The notes under the pieces: generated by a model | The model's database searches: none | What the model saw: the letters and a program-made list of their open reading frames with translations, nothing else | What the model was told of the DNA's origin: nothing | Shown: one piece after another, positions 1 to 15,632 of the stretch | How the letters are laid out: every line of letters begins with the position of its first letter | Position numbering within the stretch: position 1 is the first letter of the stretch | Assembly: GCA_018340805.1 (NCBI GenBank) | Contig: JACMZG010001911.1 | Location: forward strand, 57,097,038-57,161,037 | Length of the DNA stretch: 64,000 bases | Source of the DNA: Microvelia longipes | Taxonomy: Eukaryota > Arthropoda > Insecta > Hemiptera > Veliidae | Reading direction: 5' to 3' | Translations under genes and position numbers: made by a program

Positions 1-3000
1 TCTATTATCTTAATTTTTAAGCTTACTGTGACTTTAACTCTTAAATTTTGTAACATTCTGTAAAAAACGTACTTCGTTCTTTTTTTTTTTTTTTTAATGT
101 TACCCTAAAATTTTGTATGGTTGTTTTTTTAATTTGTTAGTTTAGATTATTAAGTATTTTTATTGCATTTTCTAATGACAACTAACAAATTACTGAGTCA
201 GATTAATTAAATTCCATTTATCACTAGTTTTGTCAAAATTTTAAAAATTACACTTTATTTATTTTTCATTAAGAACCTAAAAATTTACTGAAAAGGTTAT
301 TGTCCTTAATATTGGATTTTTTTTAAAAATAATAACAATTTAGAAAATAGGTTACCGAGTTCAGTAACCCTGTAAATAAAGCTTAAGTTCTCTAATCAGT
401 CAAGTACCTCTCTAAGCACCTTCAGTGAGTTCAGTCGTATTTATTTAAATCTTATCAAAAAAAGGTCTCAATTTTTTGACGTTTTAAAAATCCTTTTATT
501 ATACATTATAAAATAAAAGCCTAAAAGTAATATTTGGGACAAGGCTTTAATTAAAAACCTTACATTTTTATAATTGTATAAACAGTTCTTTAATTTAGGA
601 GGGAAAAATAAAATAACGCGGGAATTACTAGGAATGGTTGATTGACCTCTTAATTGGTATACATGTATTGGCCTAAATTATGATACAATTTTTTATAACA
701 TTCCTCTTTGTTTACCTTAACATTTATTTTACCTTAGTATTTTTTTATATGGATTTAATTAATTTACAAAATTATTAATTATTTTACTTATTTGTTTATT
801 TTTGTACACAATTACCTATTGTTTTATTTTAAATAATAAAAGATAATATACTTAAGTATTATTATTTACAATTAAATAAATGGACAATTAAAATGAATAA
901 CTATTAAAATTTAAATAATATATTAGCCAAAAGATTGAGTGAATAAACAAGTTATATTAAAACAAAGTAGGTACTTTCCAATAGTATGTTTTTTACATTA
1001 AGACATTTAACATTTTAAATATTAAAAATAATGAGGTTGACATCTATTTCATTAGCCGTCATTCCTTGCTTTTATTTTGACATATTTTTTCGATTTAACA
1101 GATGTAAACCATAACGTCATTATAAATTAAGTGGGTTAAGAAAGAAGTATATGACGTATCTATTGTTTTTATATCTACGTTTAAATATAAAGTAAAAACT
1201 ATTAAATTAAATCCAACGTCTGACGTAGGTGGAGTAGATCAGTGACGTAAACTAAATTGATTTTGTAGTCGGAAAAATACGTTTAGTTTTTCGATAGGAT
1301 TGAAAGAAAATATTATGTTTTCACAATTTGGATAGGCATAATTAATAGATTTTGTTGTGATTGATTGTTATGTAAATTTTAACCTACTTGAAAGGTTTAA
1401 ATTTGCTCAGGTTATTGACCGCGTGTTGTTGACGACTATTGTGGTTTTTCCAGTGTGGGATTTTTTACAGATTTTAAGGGTTTAAATACTTGAAGAATGC
1501 TGTGATGGATAAACCCTTAGGTTTAAATATTTAGGTCAACAGGGGAAATGTATCCTTCTCTTCTGTTCATGATCGTTCATTGACATTGTGACTCTTGGAC
1601 ATTCGGGAATTACTCACTATTGATAAAGAATTAAAGAAGAATACAAAAATTATTAAGAAGAAATTAAAAAACCTTAACAATATCTAATGGTGTTTTAAAA
1701 TAGCGGCTATTTTGAATTAAAAAAAATCTGGAGTTTGTAAAAAAAACCTTCAAGTATTAATATCACTATGTTTTAATATCACTGTATAAAAATTATAAAA
1801 AAAAAATAAATAGTACACACTAAACAATACATTAAATAGAATAATAAACAAAAACACTTAAATAAAATACTTGTTCCAACCCTGTGTTTATCTTATATTT
1901 AATTTACCTTTATTCTATATTTAATTTACTTAATTTATCTTATTATGATGTTTAATAATTTTGAAACGATCATCGGTGTAGTCTCAGTTTACTTTATCTG
2001 TTCGTCTATATGGTAGAGGTGCTATGGTAGACCTTAGTGTTAAGCACCTTACAAATAAATAAATAAACATTTTAAATGAGTGGTTATAAAATTTTAGCAT
2101 ATAATATTTATTGTTAAGTCTAAAAGAAAAGGGTACTTTATATACATAGAGTACAGAACAAGTCTAGATGGTGGGAGTATGTCATGGGACAACGACCCTT
2201 TTTCTACTCAGAGGTCTCCTATCTGTCCGTTAGCGTACCTACACCGACGGGCTAGCAAAAACCCAGAACACTGACCGCACAAAATTCTATCCTTACGAAG
2301 ATACAATCCAAACAACTTTTCTCATCATCCAAAACTTTTCTATTTAAGAATAAGAAACTTATCAAACATATTTTATTACAATTTTAGACACTTTTAAAAG
2401 AAAATTTAGATAATCTATAACAATCATTTTTTGTTTTTTTTGTTGTTTTTATTTATATTGTTTTATCACTATTTTTCGTCAAATCCATAGTATGTTGTTA
2501 AGTAAATATTGGTCGTTATTGGTAAATTTTACTCAATACATATTTATAAAAATTCTAAGTAACTATGAAATAAAAAAGATCCTACAATCACTTACTTAAG
2601 TCCATCTTTATGAAGTATTTACATAAAACTTAACAAGCCATGCTTTAAATTGGATAGTTTTATAATCAAATATCAAACTAATTATTTAAATTTCGCCCAA
2701 TTTAATAAATTTTCCTTTTCTAGAATTTAAATATACAATTAGCTTATTTACTAGTAAAATGTTGAACTATACAGAGGAGCAAAAAGTCAAAGATTAATAA
2801 GGCCTTATTAATTTGCCTTAAAAATAGACAAAACTATCAAAAAAAATATTTCTTTGTTCTTAAAAGATAGTATAACTAACTTAAACTTTTTTGAGTGTTT
2901 CTATACCCTAAAAATCATTTTTAAAAAAAATCGATTTAGTTGCAAAGTTTTTTGAATATTATGGGACTCCTTACCTCCCAATATTTAAATTTTAAGACAC

Positions 3001-6000
3001 TATCCCCCCTCTCCCTTCCTTCATTTTGAACAATTAAATTAAAAAAAATAAGTACAAAAATTAAAAAAGTATAATATATTCAAAAAAAGTTGAATGACCG
3101 ATTCAGGAAGTTGCACATGACGTCATAGTTTTTTTTATAAAAAAACTTTAAAGTATTTTCTGGAATGATTATGTCTTCCAGGTGACTGGGATTCCAGTAA
3201 CGATAGGGTTTACGAGAGGTCGATAATTTGCGATACTATCGACTCTTCCACTATCTTTCTCCCTAAATCGCGTTTCTTTCCTTTCTCTTCCTTATATTTT
3301 TACATCACTTTAATTCCTTAGAATTCTTTTTATAATTCTAAAGAATTGTAATGTAGTATGAACTTTTGTTAAATGACTCATTTTAGGCGTTACATAGAAA
3401 TAACTGGACTGTCTTATGAATTCTTATATTTACTTATACAAGGCTGTAAACTAATTAATTATTTTGATTTAATCCTTACATACTTAATATAGTCCGCATT
3501 TTCTTTGGAATGAGTTCGTATTTAATTTTAGTCTATTATGATGACTAACTCTGCTTTGCTTGTTATTATTGTAAATTAGCAGATAATCCATTTTATCAAT
3601 AATTAATTAAAATTATCTCCCTTGAATTGTAGTAGCTTTTTTGCATTTACATTTTATGTATAATGTAATTGAATTATCACTTTTAAATTGTAGTAGCTTT
3701 TTTGTATTTACATTTTATGTAACTTTTAGGTTGAATTATCTCGTATGAATTGTGGTAGATTTTTTTGTACTTTAATTTTATGTGTATATTAGGTTGAATT
3801 GTATTTTATGTCATCTTCTTTGAATTAAATAGCTTAAATTATATTTGTGGTTATACTCTATAATCTATACAGCTCAAAAGTAGTGTTTCTCTATTATCAG
3901 TTGTATTTGTAGTAGGATAGCTCTCTCTGTATTTACATTTCTGTGTATTTCTGTTTTTACATTACATACATTTCATGCTTAACATTCGTGTTTTATTATT
4001 TCTTTATGATTGTAGTAGCAGAACCTTTTTCTTAACTCTATATATCTTTGTTGTTAATTTAATATGCCTATTCATGCTTTTATGCAGTATTGTTTAAAAA
4101 TAACTTTAATGACTTATAATGTAAAACATGTGCGATATATTATATTTAGTTACGCATTTCATTCTAGTAGCGAAAACCTTTACGTTTATATTTGTGGTTT
4201 TTCTTCTTCAAAAATAATGGGTTTATTTCCTTCTCATCCTACATCTTCATGCAGACCTTAAAATGACAAATCCTTTTAACTTGTGACATATTTTTTTCCC
4301 TTTAGTTAAACAACTTGACAAATGAGCTATACCATCATTAAAACGTTGACCCCGTTCCCGTTTCAGAGTGAAGGGTTTTCTTGAGAAATGCCCTTAAAAA
4401 CAACCCTTGCTGCAAGTAAAGCATGATTTATTTATGATTCTTATCCTTTGAATCAACTTTCTTGCTAATATATTTCCTTCTGCTATTTTTTTATTTTTTT
4501 GCACACATATTAAAAATTTTTCCTTTATTACTATTTTTCTAAAAAATATTACTATTTTTCTAAAAAATATTTTTTTTTTCTAAAAAAATAAGACGTAAAA
4601 ACCCATTTCGTGCGTTAAAAAATGACCTCTACCCTAAAAAATCAATTTCACTTTCACAGTTGAAGGAAATTACCCCCTATGTTGAATTATACTTATTCAA
4701 AGTGCTTTTTCCTTTTTTTTTCCTTAAAGTCAACGAACCTATTTAACATTGCTGCCCTAAAGCAAGTTAAAAATGCGAAAAACAGCCTTTACATCCCTAC
4801 TTGACTTCAATAACCTTTGTAGTGTTTTCCCTAATTTGTAAAAACGTCTTTATTGTAGTTCATCTTCAATTGTGTAAGTCGTTGAACTTTACTAAGTCCC
4901 AAATAATGCCTTTTGTAACATGTGTAACACTTGTTTTCACTTTTAACAACAAAAAAATAACCTAACGTATGTAAAATTAAGAAAAAAAGAAATATGGTAA
5001 GGTTTAAAATTTACATTATTGTACACCTTAAAAATTTAAATAAGTATAAATGTTTACTAACAGAAGTAAAATACTATATGTTTGCATTACTTCTATTATT
5101 GCATAGAAGGTAAGATTGTAAATAATCCTTACAATAAGGGTAAAGGGTTGTGACATTTACAGCAGTGTTGTAAACATAACAGTGCAATACTCGACAGTTT
5201 TTACACTAAAATGATCTAATTGTTATATCTGGTCTAGTTAATAATTAAAGTGTTCAACCCTTTTAGACCTTTTTACTACTTGTTTTGTGTCAAATTTAGT
5301 TCGTACTATGTTATTCTAGGGGTTTACTTTTAGCACACAATTGTCTAATAAACGTCAAATAATGTTTAGTTTTGAGAATTTATTGGCATCATTATTATGA
5401 TGACCTGCACGGTCGCAAAATAGGTTAAACATTATGATATATTATATTTTTGTAAATAATATAAACATTATTTGTATTATTTTTGTAACTGTATCCGATA
5501 AAATTTTCTTTGTTAGTTTAAAAAGTTTTTTTTTTTTAATTTTAAATTATTTCTACAATTGTCGTAGCATAATTGTGCGAAAAACTCCTCTCATCTGAAA
5601 CGGTTTTGAGTTAAAAAAAAATATTTTAAACATCAAATAATCATTTTAGTAGTATGTGGACTTAAGCAAGGAAGTATTAATGCATAGGCCCTGGAATGAA
5701 TGTTAAAATGAATTTATAATGAAGTTAAATAAATAAATAATTAATAAACAAATAATTTATAATGAATTTATTTGTAATTTATAATGAATTTATTTATGAA
5801 TTTTAAAATCCACACTAAATTACTTGTACACTGTTGGCAAGAATTATAAGACTGAATTTAACCAAGTTTAAAGAAAATTTTGCTTGATATTAATCAATTA
5901 TATATCGCTCCAAAATAAAAACTCCTAATTGCATATAAAAAATTTACATTTAAATCTAGTCATTTGAATAGTAAAATTTTATAAATTCCTATTTTAAATA

Positions 6001-7763
6001 TTTTTTTTTAATTTTATGACTTTTGAATATTTACATTATATCATACCTTTTTTTTTTAAAAAAAATATAAGTGTCCTAGAGATTAAGCCAAACAGTTCAT
6101 TGATCTTTTATTAGGTCAAATATTATCACTAAATATATTCAACATACAATGAGTCGTTTTATGGGATAAACACTGGAGAATTTTATTGATAGTAGTTTTA
6201 TGTTGGTAAATCTGAATTGATTAGATAATATGGTTTCTTAAAAAAAAAAATAATTATCTCTTTTACATTTTGTCAAATATTTTTTTATTTATTAAAAATG
6301 AATCTGATTTATTTCATTTTATTTTATTATTTTAAAATATACAATATTTTCAAATTTTATTAATTTATTCGAATTAATTAAGTTTATTGACACACTTCAT
6401 AATTATTATTATTGTTGCAAACTAAATTATTACCATGAATATTTTAAATAACCATTTTTCACTTATTTAATAATTATGTTTTAAATTTGTCCAACGCTGT
6501 AAGTTAGGTAATATTTAACACGTGATAGTAACTGATAACGTAACCTAATTTAAGGTCATTACCTGGGAGTTATTTTATTACTAAATTATCTGAATTATTT
6601 TAATTAAAAACATTTGATAATTTTAATTTTATTATGTCATTTATTGAATACTCATATGTTAAGTACTTATTGCTACAATCTGTAATATTTAGTTGAAGTA
6701 ATGTCTAATTTTCCTTTATTTATTTGGAACAAATATAAATAAGGTCTTTGACACTAAAAAGAATTCAATATTTATTACGTTTAATATATTAAAACATAAA
6801 TCAATTAATTAATAATAAATAAATTATAAATAAGTCACTTTGTAATTTAAGTTTTAAAAGTATTTTTCTTTGTAGAGTTTTGTTCTTTGACAATTTAATT
6901 TTAATATGGCATAAAAATATTCTATTTGTTATTGTTGTTTAGTTTTAACTTAATATATATAATCATATAAGCATCTAAAGTAAAATTTAAATTGGAATAA
7001 TATGTACCAATTTCTGCCCTTTCATATTTAACATGTTAAACAAAATATAATTAAAATCTATCATTTTACAAAAAGTAATATATTTAAGAAATGTTTTAAA
7101 CACTTAAGCTCATCTATATCAAGTTATGGATCCCAAAAAGATGTAAACTTATGATATCAAATCTCAATCAAATAATTAAAATTCAGGAAAAATTTCACAA
7201 ATTTTTGTCACACATTCTGTAAAATTCCCACTCTATTAAACCCTATTTCAGTTCTAGATTTCAATCTTACCATGTCAATAACCCCGTCCAAGAATTTTAA
7301 ATGTGCGTTTTAACGCTTAAATTTGTAGAATATCTAATTTTTGACGAATATATTAAAAGGTTTTAAATTGGCTGATACATATCGTGATTGATTGTTTGTT
7401 TTGATTTCGTTTCATCGACCTTTCTGGATTGAGGTTTTTTGCTTAAATAAACAAAATTAGCCTACTTATAGAGTTATTATTTATTTTTTATAAAAGTAAT
7501 GCTTTTGCGCACTTAATGTTTTCTTAAAATATATTTATTTATACTATTTATATTATATACTATTTATATACTATATTATTTATATATTATATACTATAAA
7601 TTTGTATTTATTAATACAAAATACACCTTTATATTTTAGTATTGATAACTGTTGAAGCTCTGACAGTGAGCTAAGCAGTGCTATAACGCCTTGCAATTCA
7701 TTAATATATTAATTGTGGAGTAACCATTTTATTTTATTTTCAGTTTTAAAAAATTAACTTGTC

Positions 7764-7835
7764 CTTCGGGCACTGGAGGCCCAAAAAAGAGACCTAAGTG
7801 CCTTGGAAATAATTTCCACCAGAAAAAAACCTTTG
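7764..7835 (+). repeat. Short dispersed repeat, related to the retroposed copy at 27271
   Basis: The stretch from GGGCACTGGAGGCCCA through GACCTAAGTGCCTTGGAA to TTTCCACC matches the reverse complement of the 27271-27345 insertion. It ends in an A-rich run. It is probably an older copy of the same small retroposed family. No clear target duplication was found. Confidence 0.45.
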
Positions 7836-8140
7836 CTTTGCATATGCTAGAATTTATTTATTATAATCTCAATTATACTTGCTTTTATCAGTAAGCTTTA
7901 TTTGGAAAGTCAAAGCTTTATTATCTTTTTGTTTTAGTATGTTACTATTGTCATTAGAAATAAAGATAAAGTAAAGAACTTTAAAAAATAAGTTCTGGAA
8001 AAATTTACATTATTTTATAGATTACATACTTACTGTTATAAAAAAACCTTTGTTATTAATAACCTCCGAACTAATAACTATAATATGGCTACGGGTTTTC
8101 GCTAAATAAATTATGTATACCCTAACATATAAATGACTTG

Positions 8141-8391
<251 letters not shown>

Positions 8392-9159
8392 ATTTGAAGT
8401 CAAACATTTTTAAGTTTCTGTATTATTTAAATTACATCACATAAGATGTATGAAAAATAGATATAATGGTTTGAAAACATTTCCATTGATACAAGAACAA
8501 TGAACTTTAAAAGAAAAGTATGTTTTGAATCGAATATCACATTTCAAATAATGCTCTAGACAGGTTGTTTAAGATTTTTGAACTCCGATGATTATAGATT
8601 GTGTAGAGGAAAGGTTTTTTTTATATTCTTTAGAAAAGATACTGCGCAGTGTGGCCAGGACCGCTAGACTAAGGAAGTCTTGAGGAAGGATGCGCAGTAA
8701 CAGAGTCAGGTGCCTTAATGGCTACGGTAGACTGTCGTACAATTATCTCATAACCCATTCACTTCCTTGTTTTTCCTTTATTTGTTTTTAAACCAAAACA
8801 TTCTAAAATGAAAAATTTTAATGCGCAGTATATGATGCGGGAAAGTCTTAATAACAAAAAGAAATCTAGAAAAATCTTTCTCATTTAAGTGTAAAAAAGA
8901 TCACTTAAATGCGATGATCAATAAACCTATTATATAAGGAATATGTTTAAAAAACACTGCAAAAAGAAATGACAAGTAAAATCAGTAAGAAATAAAAATT
9001 ATTTATAACTAACAAATTGTTTTATTTATTAGTTATAAATAAAAAATTAGGTCAATTTTTGTTTTAATTTTTAATTATAGTTCTTATATTGCTGAATTTT
9101 ATTTACGTTTAAATATTAATTTTTTAGTTAATTTGTAAGTAAGTGTATTTAGATTCTAT

Positions 9160-9292
9160 TTTGGGAAACTTGTAGCTGTTTCCACAGCTACGGCTGATTA
9201 GTAAATTATTATTTGTTATATTTTGTATTTTTATTAATGTTAATATTTTTTGTCTAATAAATGGCTATTTTATTCTATTCTATTCTATTTGG
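9160..9292 (+). mobile_element. Possible 3' end of a non-LTR retrotransposon
   Basis: The segment ends with TCTAATAAATGGCTATTT followed by four TATTC-type pentamers. A polyadenylation-like AATAAA followed by a short pentamer array is typical of the 3' terminus of 5'-truncated insect LINEs. No reverse transcriptase remains. The 5' boundary is uncertain and the family is inferred only from this terminus. Confidence 0.4.
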
Positions 9293-9315
9293 GAAACTTT
9301 GAATGGAAATCGCGT

Positions 9316-9470
9316 TTATGAGGTTGTCAGTATGCTTACGTTTGCACTTATAAGGTTGTCGGCATTCTTACATTTGTACTTATGAGGTCGTCGGCATGCT
9401 TACGTTTGCTCTTATGAGGTTGTCGGCATGGTAACGTTCGTGCTTATGAAGTCGGCATGCTTACGTTTTG
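9316..9470. repeat. 32-bp tandem repeat, five copies
   Basis: Units starting at 9316, 9348, 9380, 9412 and 9444 share the core TTATGAGGTTGTCGGCATGC followed by TTACGTTTG. The spacing is exactly 32 bp except in the last, shortened copy. It is GC-richer than its surroundings. It directly follows the LINE-like tail, so it may have arisen from it. Confidence 0.85.
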
Positions 9471-12400
9471 TAACTCTCATCCAACTATTAATAGAACTGT
9501 TAAACTATAAATTAAAGACAAACTAAGATTAAATTATTACGAATGGGGACAATTTTATGGAATAATACTACAAAATAAATGTTATAATATGTTTAATGTA
9601 GTTTTAGTGGTTTGATAAGGCATGTGCATGTAAGATAGATTGTATTCAGGCAATTTAAAAATTAATTAATAGCAAACTTGGTTTTATTAACTTAAAAATA
9701 ATTAGTTAAAAACTAATGAAATTATTGAAGAAACTATAGAAAATGAGTATAATTAATACTAATAGAGAAGAATCATTTCTTGTATTTGTTCCTCTGGTAA
9801 TAAAGACATTACCGTTTATGTATTTATATATATCTATACATAATCTAGAAATAATTATGTTTTTATATAAATGTTATATTTTTACATAAATTTTAAAACA
9901 AAACTAAAAGTTGGATCTATTTAAGTTGAGTTGATTTAAAAAAAAATCGAAATCTGTTTAGTTTCTAAAAGATGTATTGTAGGGAGGGGAGAGTGCAAAG
10001 CCCTCGGACTGCAGGGGGAGATCCCACATCAGGTAGTTTTCCAGAAACTTCTCAAAGCCCCACAGATAAAGTCAAGGAGTGGGAAAAGGGTAAAGGAACC
10101 TGGTTCAAGTCGTTCACCTCAAGAGTTTTTTTTTAGTTTGAGATCCTTGACACTATAGACCTCTTAGAGCGCTAGTAGTCTATCATATTAACTCAAACTT
10201 TAATCATAACAATTTAGTAATTGTTTCTTTAAACAAATATAAAAATAAGTTTATAACAAATAATCATTAACTCTACACTATTTAAAAAATAAATTACGCA
10301 AATGGGATATTTATATGTGTTAATGAAATAATACAATGATTGACATATACATCTTGTTTGTTTCTTAAAATCGACAGACTGTAATATCAACTTCCTTTTT
10401 CATTCTTCTTTTTCTTTCTTTAATATTATGTTAAAACTTTCTATCTCATTCCAACTAGGAATTTACTAACCTACCTATAAACCTTGTTATATAAATGGAT
10501 TCTTCGCTGAAGAATTCTTCTTTAAGCCAATTTTTCCTTCTTGTTATTATAACATTATTTATATTTTTATAACTTCCTTTCTTTAATATAGATGTTTGTT
10601 GTTACTCCATATTTACGGAAGGATAATTGTAGGTTTCTTTCGAAAACATCATTAACTACATTCTTTTAACTTTGCGTGGTATTGAACTTGAATCTGTAAC
10701 TCAAGAAAACAAAATTAGTATATTAAGTGTAAAATATGATACACCCATCATTTTTGGGTCCAAGTTCTAAAAGAGGGAGCATGTATTGTGACAAAATCAG
10801 GGTATTTAATATAAATTGCAACTATTTATTTATTGGAATAGTTTTCTTGTTTCCTATATCTCCCTTACTACTGTAGGTATAAAGGAAAAGATTGGTGTTC
10901 TGTTTATTCTTTTTTATGCATAATTCTTTAATAGTTATTATTATTATCACTTTGGGTGAATTTTTTCAAATTTTAGGGAGTTATTGTGTTATTTTAATTG
11001 ATTATTGAGTTTAATTTTAATAATTTAATTTCTTTAGTTTCGTTCTTTTTTCACGTCTTAAAAATCTTTATCGCCTTACAGGAGATTCAACTATTGGCTC
11101 TCCTTATCCTTCGGTTTAATTACTATTTTATTGTATTAGTCTTTCGAAACTTTCTTTTGTTTATTCAACAATTACTGTAACTTTAAACATAATTAATTAT
11201 TATTTAAAACTAATTATACTTATTAATAACTTAATTAAAAATACTATATTAGTGTATTTTAAAGAATGAAAGATAAAGAGTATAATAGATGAGACAAAGT
11301 AACTTCCTCACAAAAGACATCTCTTTGTTTGCAACTCTAAGGAAGCAAAAAGGGATTTCCATTGATAAAAACTGAAGCCGCTTTAGAGATGAAAAAAGGA
11401 ACGTAGGAGTCAAAGAAGGTAACAATAAGACAGGTTTAGTTTTCTCAGAATTTCAGTATAACTAATTATCCTGGTCTGTTATATTTTGAGAACTGTCTCC
11501 TAATAAGAGAGATGGTTTTAAGCTAAAGAACCAATTTTGCTTTTTTAAGAGATTGGTCTTAAGAATCATTGTTTAATACCAAGAAATGGTAGTAGATTAT
11601 TAATAGGATGATCCTCGTTTTGTTCGAAATCTTTTGTCAAAATGGTTAAGGGTGAATGAACCTTTTACAATGCTTTTATTGATGAAAAAAATCAATTTAT
11701 ATATTTTTTTTAATTAAAGAAAATAAATGATTTAACTTAGACAAAATTGAGTTAAAATGCTGTGTGCTGATGTGGGTTCACGATTTTCTGATATAAATAC
11801 CGCTATAACAATATTTAGTTTTAAATTCCATTGCAGTTTTGCATGGTATTGTAATTTTGCATTGTGTCTGGTATTAAAAACAAAGATAAGGCTTAATTTA
11901 AATTAAAAGAATAATACAAGCTCTTTGCTTTTTTAAAAAAATTGTTTATTAACAAATTAAAAACGTCGGTGACCAGTGCCATTCTAAATTAGTTTTATTC
12001 CTTCATCTTCATTGTTCCGAAAGTGATAATCTCAACAAGAAAGTGAGAAAGGGTGATAATAGTTATGTCACTTTTTGGTCGTTTATATTTGCCTTTTATT
12101 TTATTTTTCTTTTGGATCTTAAAAAAGTCTTTTACCCTCCGTGATACAGTCAATGTAAAAAATCACAAAATATAAACTTAATCTGAAAAAGTAATAAACT
12201 ATTGTTCCTCTTTTTGGTTAAAAACTGAAGTATGTTCAGTAAAATTAGAATTTCGAATCTTGTGAATTTGACGTTAAATTTTACTGTTACTACATCGTGA
12301 CATAGTTTTATTAATTTATCAGCTTTGCCACATTTTCCTTTGCTTAATAAAACGTGACTGATTGACTGGTGCTAAAACCAAAAAATATAACTGTTTTGAT

Positions 12401-12844
12401 CTAAAAATGTAAAAATGTTTTGAAAATTCTTTCTGCGTTTCGCAAAGTTGTAGGGGATTGAACATTTAAATTCCTCATTAACAAAATGTTACTAAATTTT
12501 TTATCTACTTTTTATTTTTATGTTATTTGCCTCAGTGATCTATAAAAACTCGAATTCAGCACCGGAGGTCCAGAGTTCGCTGCCCAAGTTAAACTCTTAG
12601 TTTATATGGAATAGTATTTGTAAAGAAACGTAGTGGAGGTGACTCTGGAGGGCGAATACCATGCATAGCATAAACATGTCCTTTATAATTCTATTTTATT
12701 TTTTTATCTAAATTGACATCTACATTATTTACAAATTAAATCAATATCTTTTCACATCGCTGCATCACACATTCCTGTATCCATCTAAGGGGAAAGCTGA
12801 TTCTAATCGTAAAAAACTTTCATAATACTTGCATAATTTTGTCT

Positions 12845-12861
12845 CCAGCGCCCCCTATTGG
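12845..12861 (-). promoter_or_regulatory. CTCF-like insulator motif (candidate)
   Basis: On the minus strand this reads CCAATAGGGGGCGCTGG, close to the CTCF core CCASYAGRKGGCRSY. It stands out in a region of very low GC. The call rests on motif similarity alone. Confidence 0.3.
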
Positions 12862-15632
12862 CAGATAAGTTTACAAAAAGTGAAATTTCCTAGCTTTTTT
12901 TAACATTTTAATTTCCTATACGCAGTGTTAGTTTAATATAAAGTTTCACCTGTGTAAAATGCACACAACTTCAGGTGAAATTGCTGTTATTTAATATTAT
13001 GAGAAATTTTTCTTTCATTTTTTTATTGGGTAGTATAACTTGTTTTTTTTTTATAAATGATTATTATAATAAAGAAAACTCTAGAATTTTATTGTATCAT
13101 TTTTTTAATTATAATTATTGTAGAAGAATTATTTTTTTATTAAAAAAATTAACCACATTAGCTAAGTTTAAAAAAAATCTAAATCTCTAATGATTCTTTT
13201 AAATTTGTAAAGATGTATTCTTTTTTGCCAATTTCATCATGAGGTTTATGAGGATTTTTAAAAGACAGAATTTGAGGGGGGAGTAGGGGGGATCGATTCA
13301 AATTGGCTTCCTGATATTTTTGAATCTTATAGTGTCATTTGGTTTCCTTGTATTAAACTGTCTTCGAAATATTCTTTTGTGATTATTAACTTATTAAAAA
13401 ATTATGAACCAATTAAAAAAAAGAAAAGTCAAAAATAATTTCTAGACTCCGAAACCCGTCTCAGAAAAATGAATAAATTTAACCAAACAACAAATATCAA
13501 CAATTTAAAAAGCGCGACTCAAAACAATATACCTCTTGTTCACACAGTATAATGTTTTATGCCAATAAAGATTTTTTTTAGATTTTCAATGCTCAGTCTA
13601 CTAATGGTGTAATTTTTTCTAAAATAAGTTTAGTTTTTACTGGTATCATAAAGAATGGAATGCAGTTAGGACGAGACTGCGCAGGATGTTCCACTAGAAA
13701 GGACTCAATTAGTCTCAGTTTACTTGAGGTTGTTGTCGTTTTTCTTGACCAAGACTCAGATTTTTCTCAGGTTTTTCTCGAAAATTCAGTGTCAAGATTT
13801 TGTGTTTTTTGGGTAGGAGAAAGGTATTTTAGCTGTTACGCCCTGTTAGTTCTTCGCTGTTTTCATAAAAAAAAACGAAAAATAAGAACTCCTGAAAGTG
13901 AATTCATGTCTCGGTCAGAAGTGTTAAGATTTTTATAGGAAGAAACTAAAGGAAAAAGAAAAAACAGCGCTATAATATTCTTCGTTCCGCCACTTTTAAA
14001 ACCTATTACCTGTTCCTTCTTCTTTTATGAGAAAATCATCCTCTATTTTTTTCCCTCTGTTATTATCTTACTGCGCAGAAATTTCTTTTTATTACATTTT
14101 CCTTGACATAACGTTACAAAATATACGTCACAGATGAAAACCTTCAAAATAAAAATTGTTTATAACTTTTTTTCGAAGAAGTTAAAGAAGTAATAAATTT
14201 GTAGCAACAAAAGCTCGGGTTGGTTGAATTTTGATGAGGTTTTTAAGTATTCTGAGTCATATCTTTCAGAGGAAATAGTAACCCGTTAGTTTTTAAAACT
14301 TCCTTTAAACCAACTTGCATATGCATATAGATGCATATCATAATCTATAGTGAGTTGAATAATCGATTGTTTTAAACAGATTCTATGTGTCTCATTGCAT
14401 TCAAGACTGTTTTTTCAATAAAAATACTTTAAATTAGATCAGTAAATAACTTGATCTTATTAACCAGATAAAAGGACAAAGTTTAGAATTAATCAGGACA
14501 ACTAAATGTCTGAAATAAATTTTAATGCTCTGCTATTTTTTGAATTAGGTCGGGGAAAGAAAAAAATTACAGTTTGTGTTCAAACTATCTTCATCTTATT
14601 TAATATTATGAAAAAAGATAGATTTAACATTATTTTATAAATCGTAGAAAATATTTTATATTATTTTATATATTAAACATTATTTCATATACTGTAGAAA
14701 ATATTGTTTTAACTTATAAACAAAAATATACTCGTAGTGTTTAAAACTACGTGAAGCCCATTTTCTTTGGTATTTGTCTTGAGAAGTCTCGTATTTTTCT
14801 CTTCGATAAATTTAATTATTATTTCTTATTTTATTTATAATTAAAATAGTATAAAATAGGGTATAAGGTGGAGATGAGTATGTAAACATAAAAGATTTCT
14901 TTGCTAAAATCTGAGGAGTCAAAAATTAGACTTTAACCAGACGAAGTTTAAAAAACTGCATTGTTGTCTGGACTTGTTTTGTGTCTCGGGATGATGCAGT
15001 TTTTGACAAAAGAAGCGTTCTGAAGTGTCATTGGCCAGCGTGTAAAGGTGGTTGCAAGTGCAACAACCACATATCCAATGTCATTGAACTCCATATATAG
15101 TTACTAAGTGTAGACAACTTAAAAAACAAAAAAAATGACACTATCACGTTTTCTTGAACACCTGTACCCTCTACATCTTGCCCTAATTACACAACATTTT
15201 GAAGGGATTATCGATTCTTTTAAAAGTTCATTGCACTAGGTACTTGAAATTCAAAGTGTTTTGACCTCGTAATACTTTACTAAAATTGACTCAGTACTTT
15301 TATATACATCACACTGAAAAATATTTTTTTAATCATTATACGTTTTGTTATCAATATTTATTGGAACGAACACCTGTTGATACTAATGTGATTGGATTAA
15401 AAGTTTAATAAACTCTATGAAAATGTATATGTTGCGCCAAATTAAATTAAAAAAAATAATTTTGAATAAATTTGTGTTTACGAATTATTTTAATTTAGGA
15501 CAAATATTTTATAATAATTCTATTACAATGGTATAAGCAGCGCAAACCGTACACACGATATTGATTTTTGCGAAATAATTAATAAATTTTAAGAGTTTCA
15601 ATTTATACCACAAGTTAAAGTAACAATAGAAG

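Noticed and set aside
2165..2290. GC-rich patch as a further E75 first exon
   Set aside because: The only ATG-led frame stops after 21 codons and no phase-1 donor leads out of it.
13660..13938. 92-residue open frame in the upstream region
   Set aside because: No recognisable domain, weak start context and composition like flanking DNA. A real short gene cannot be excluded.
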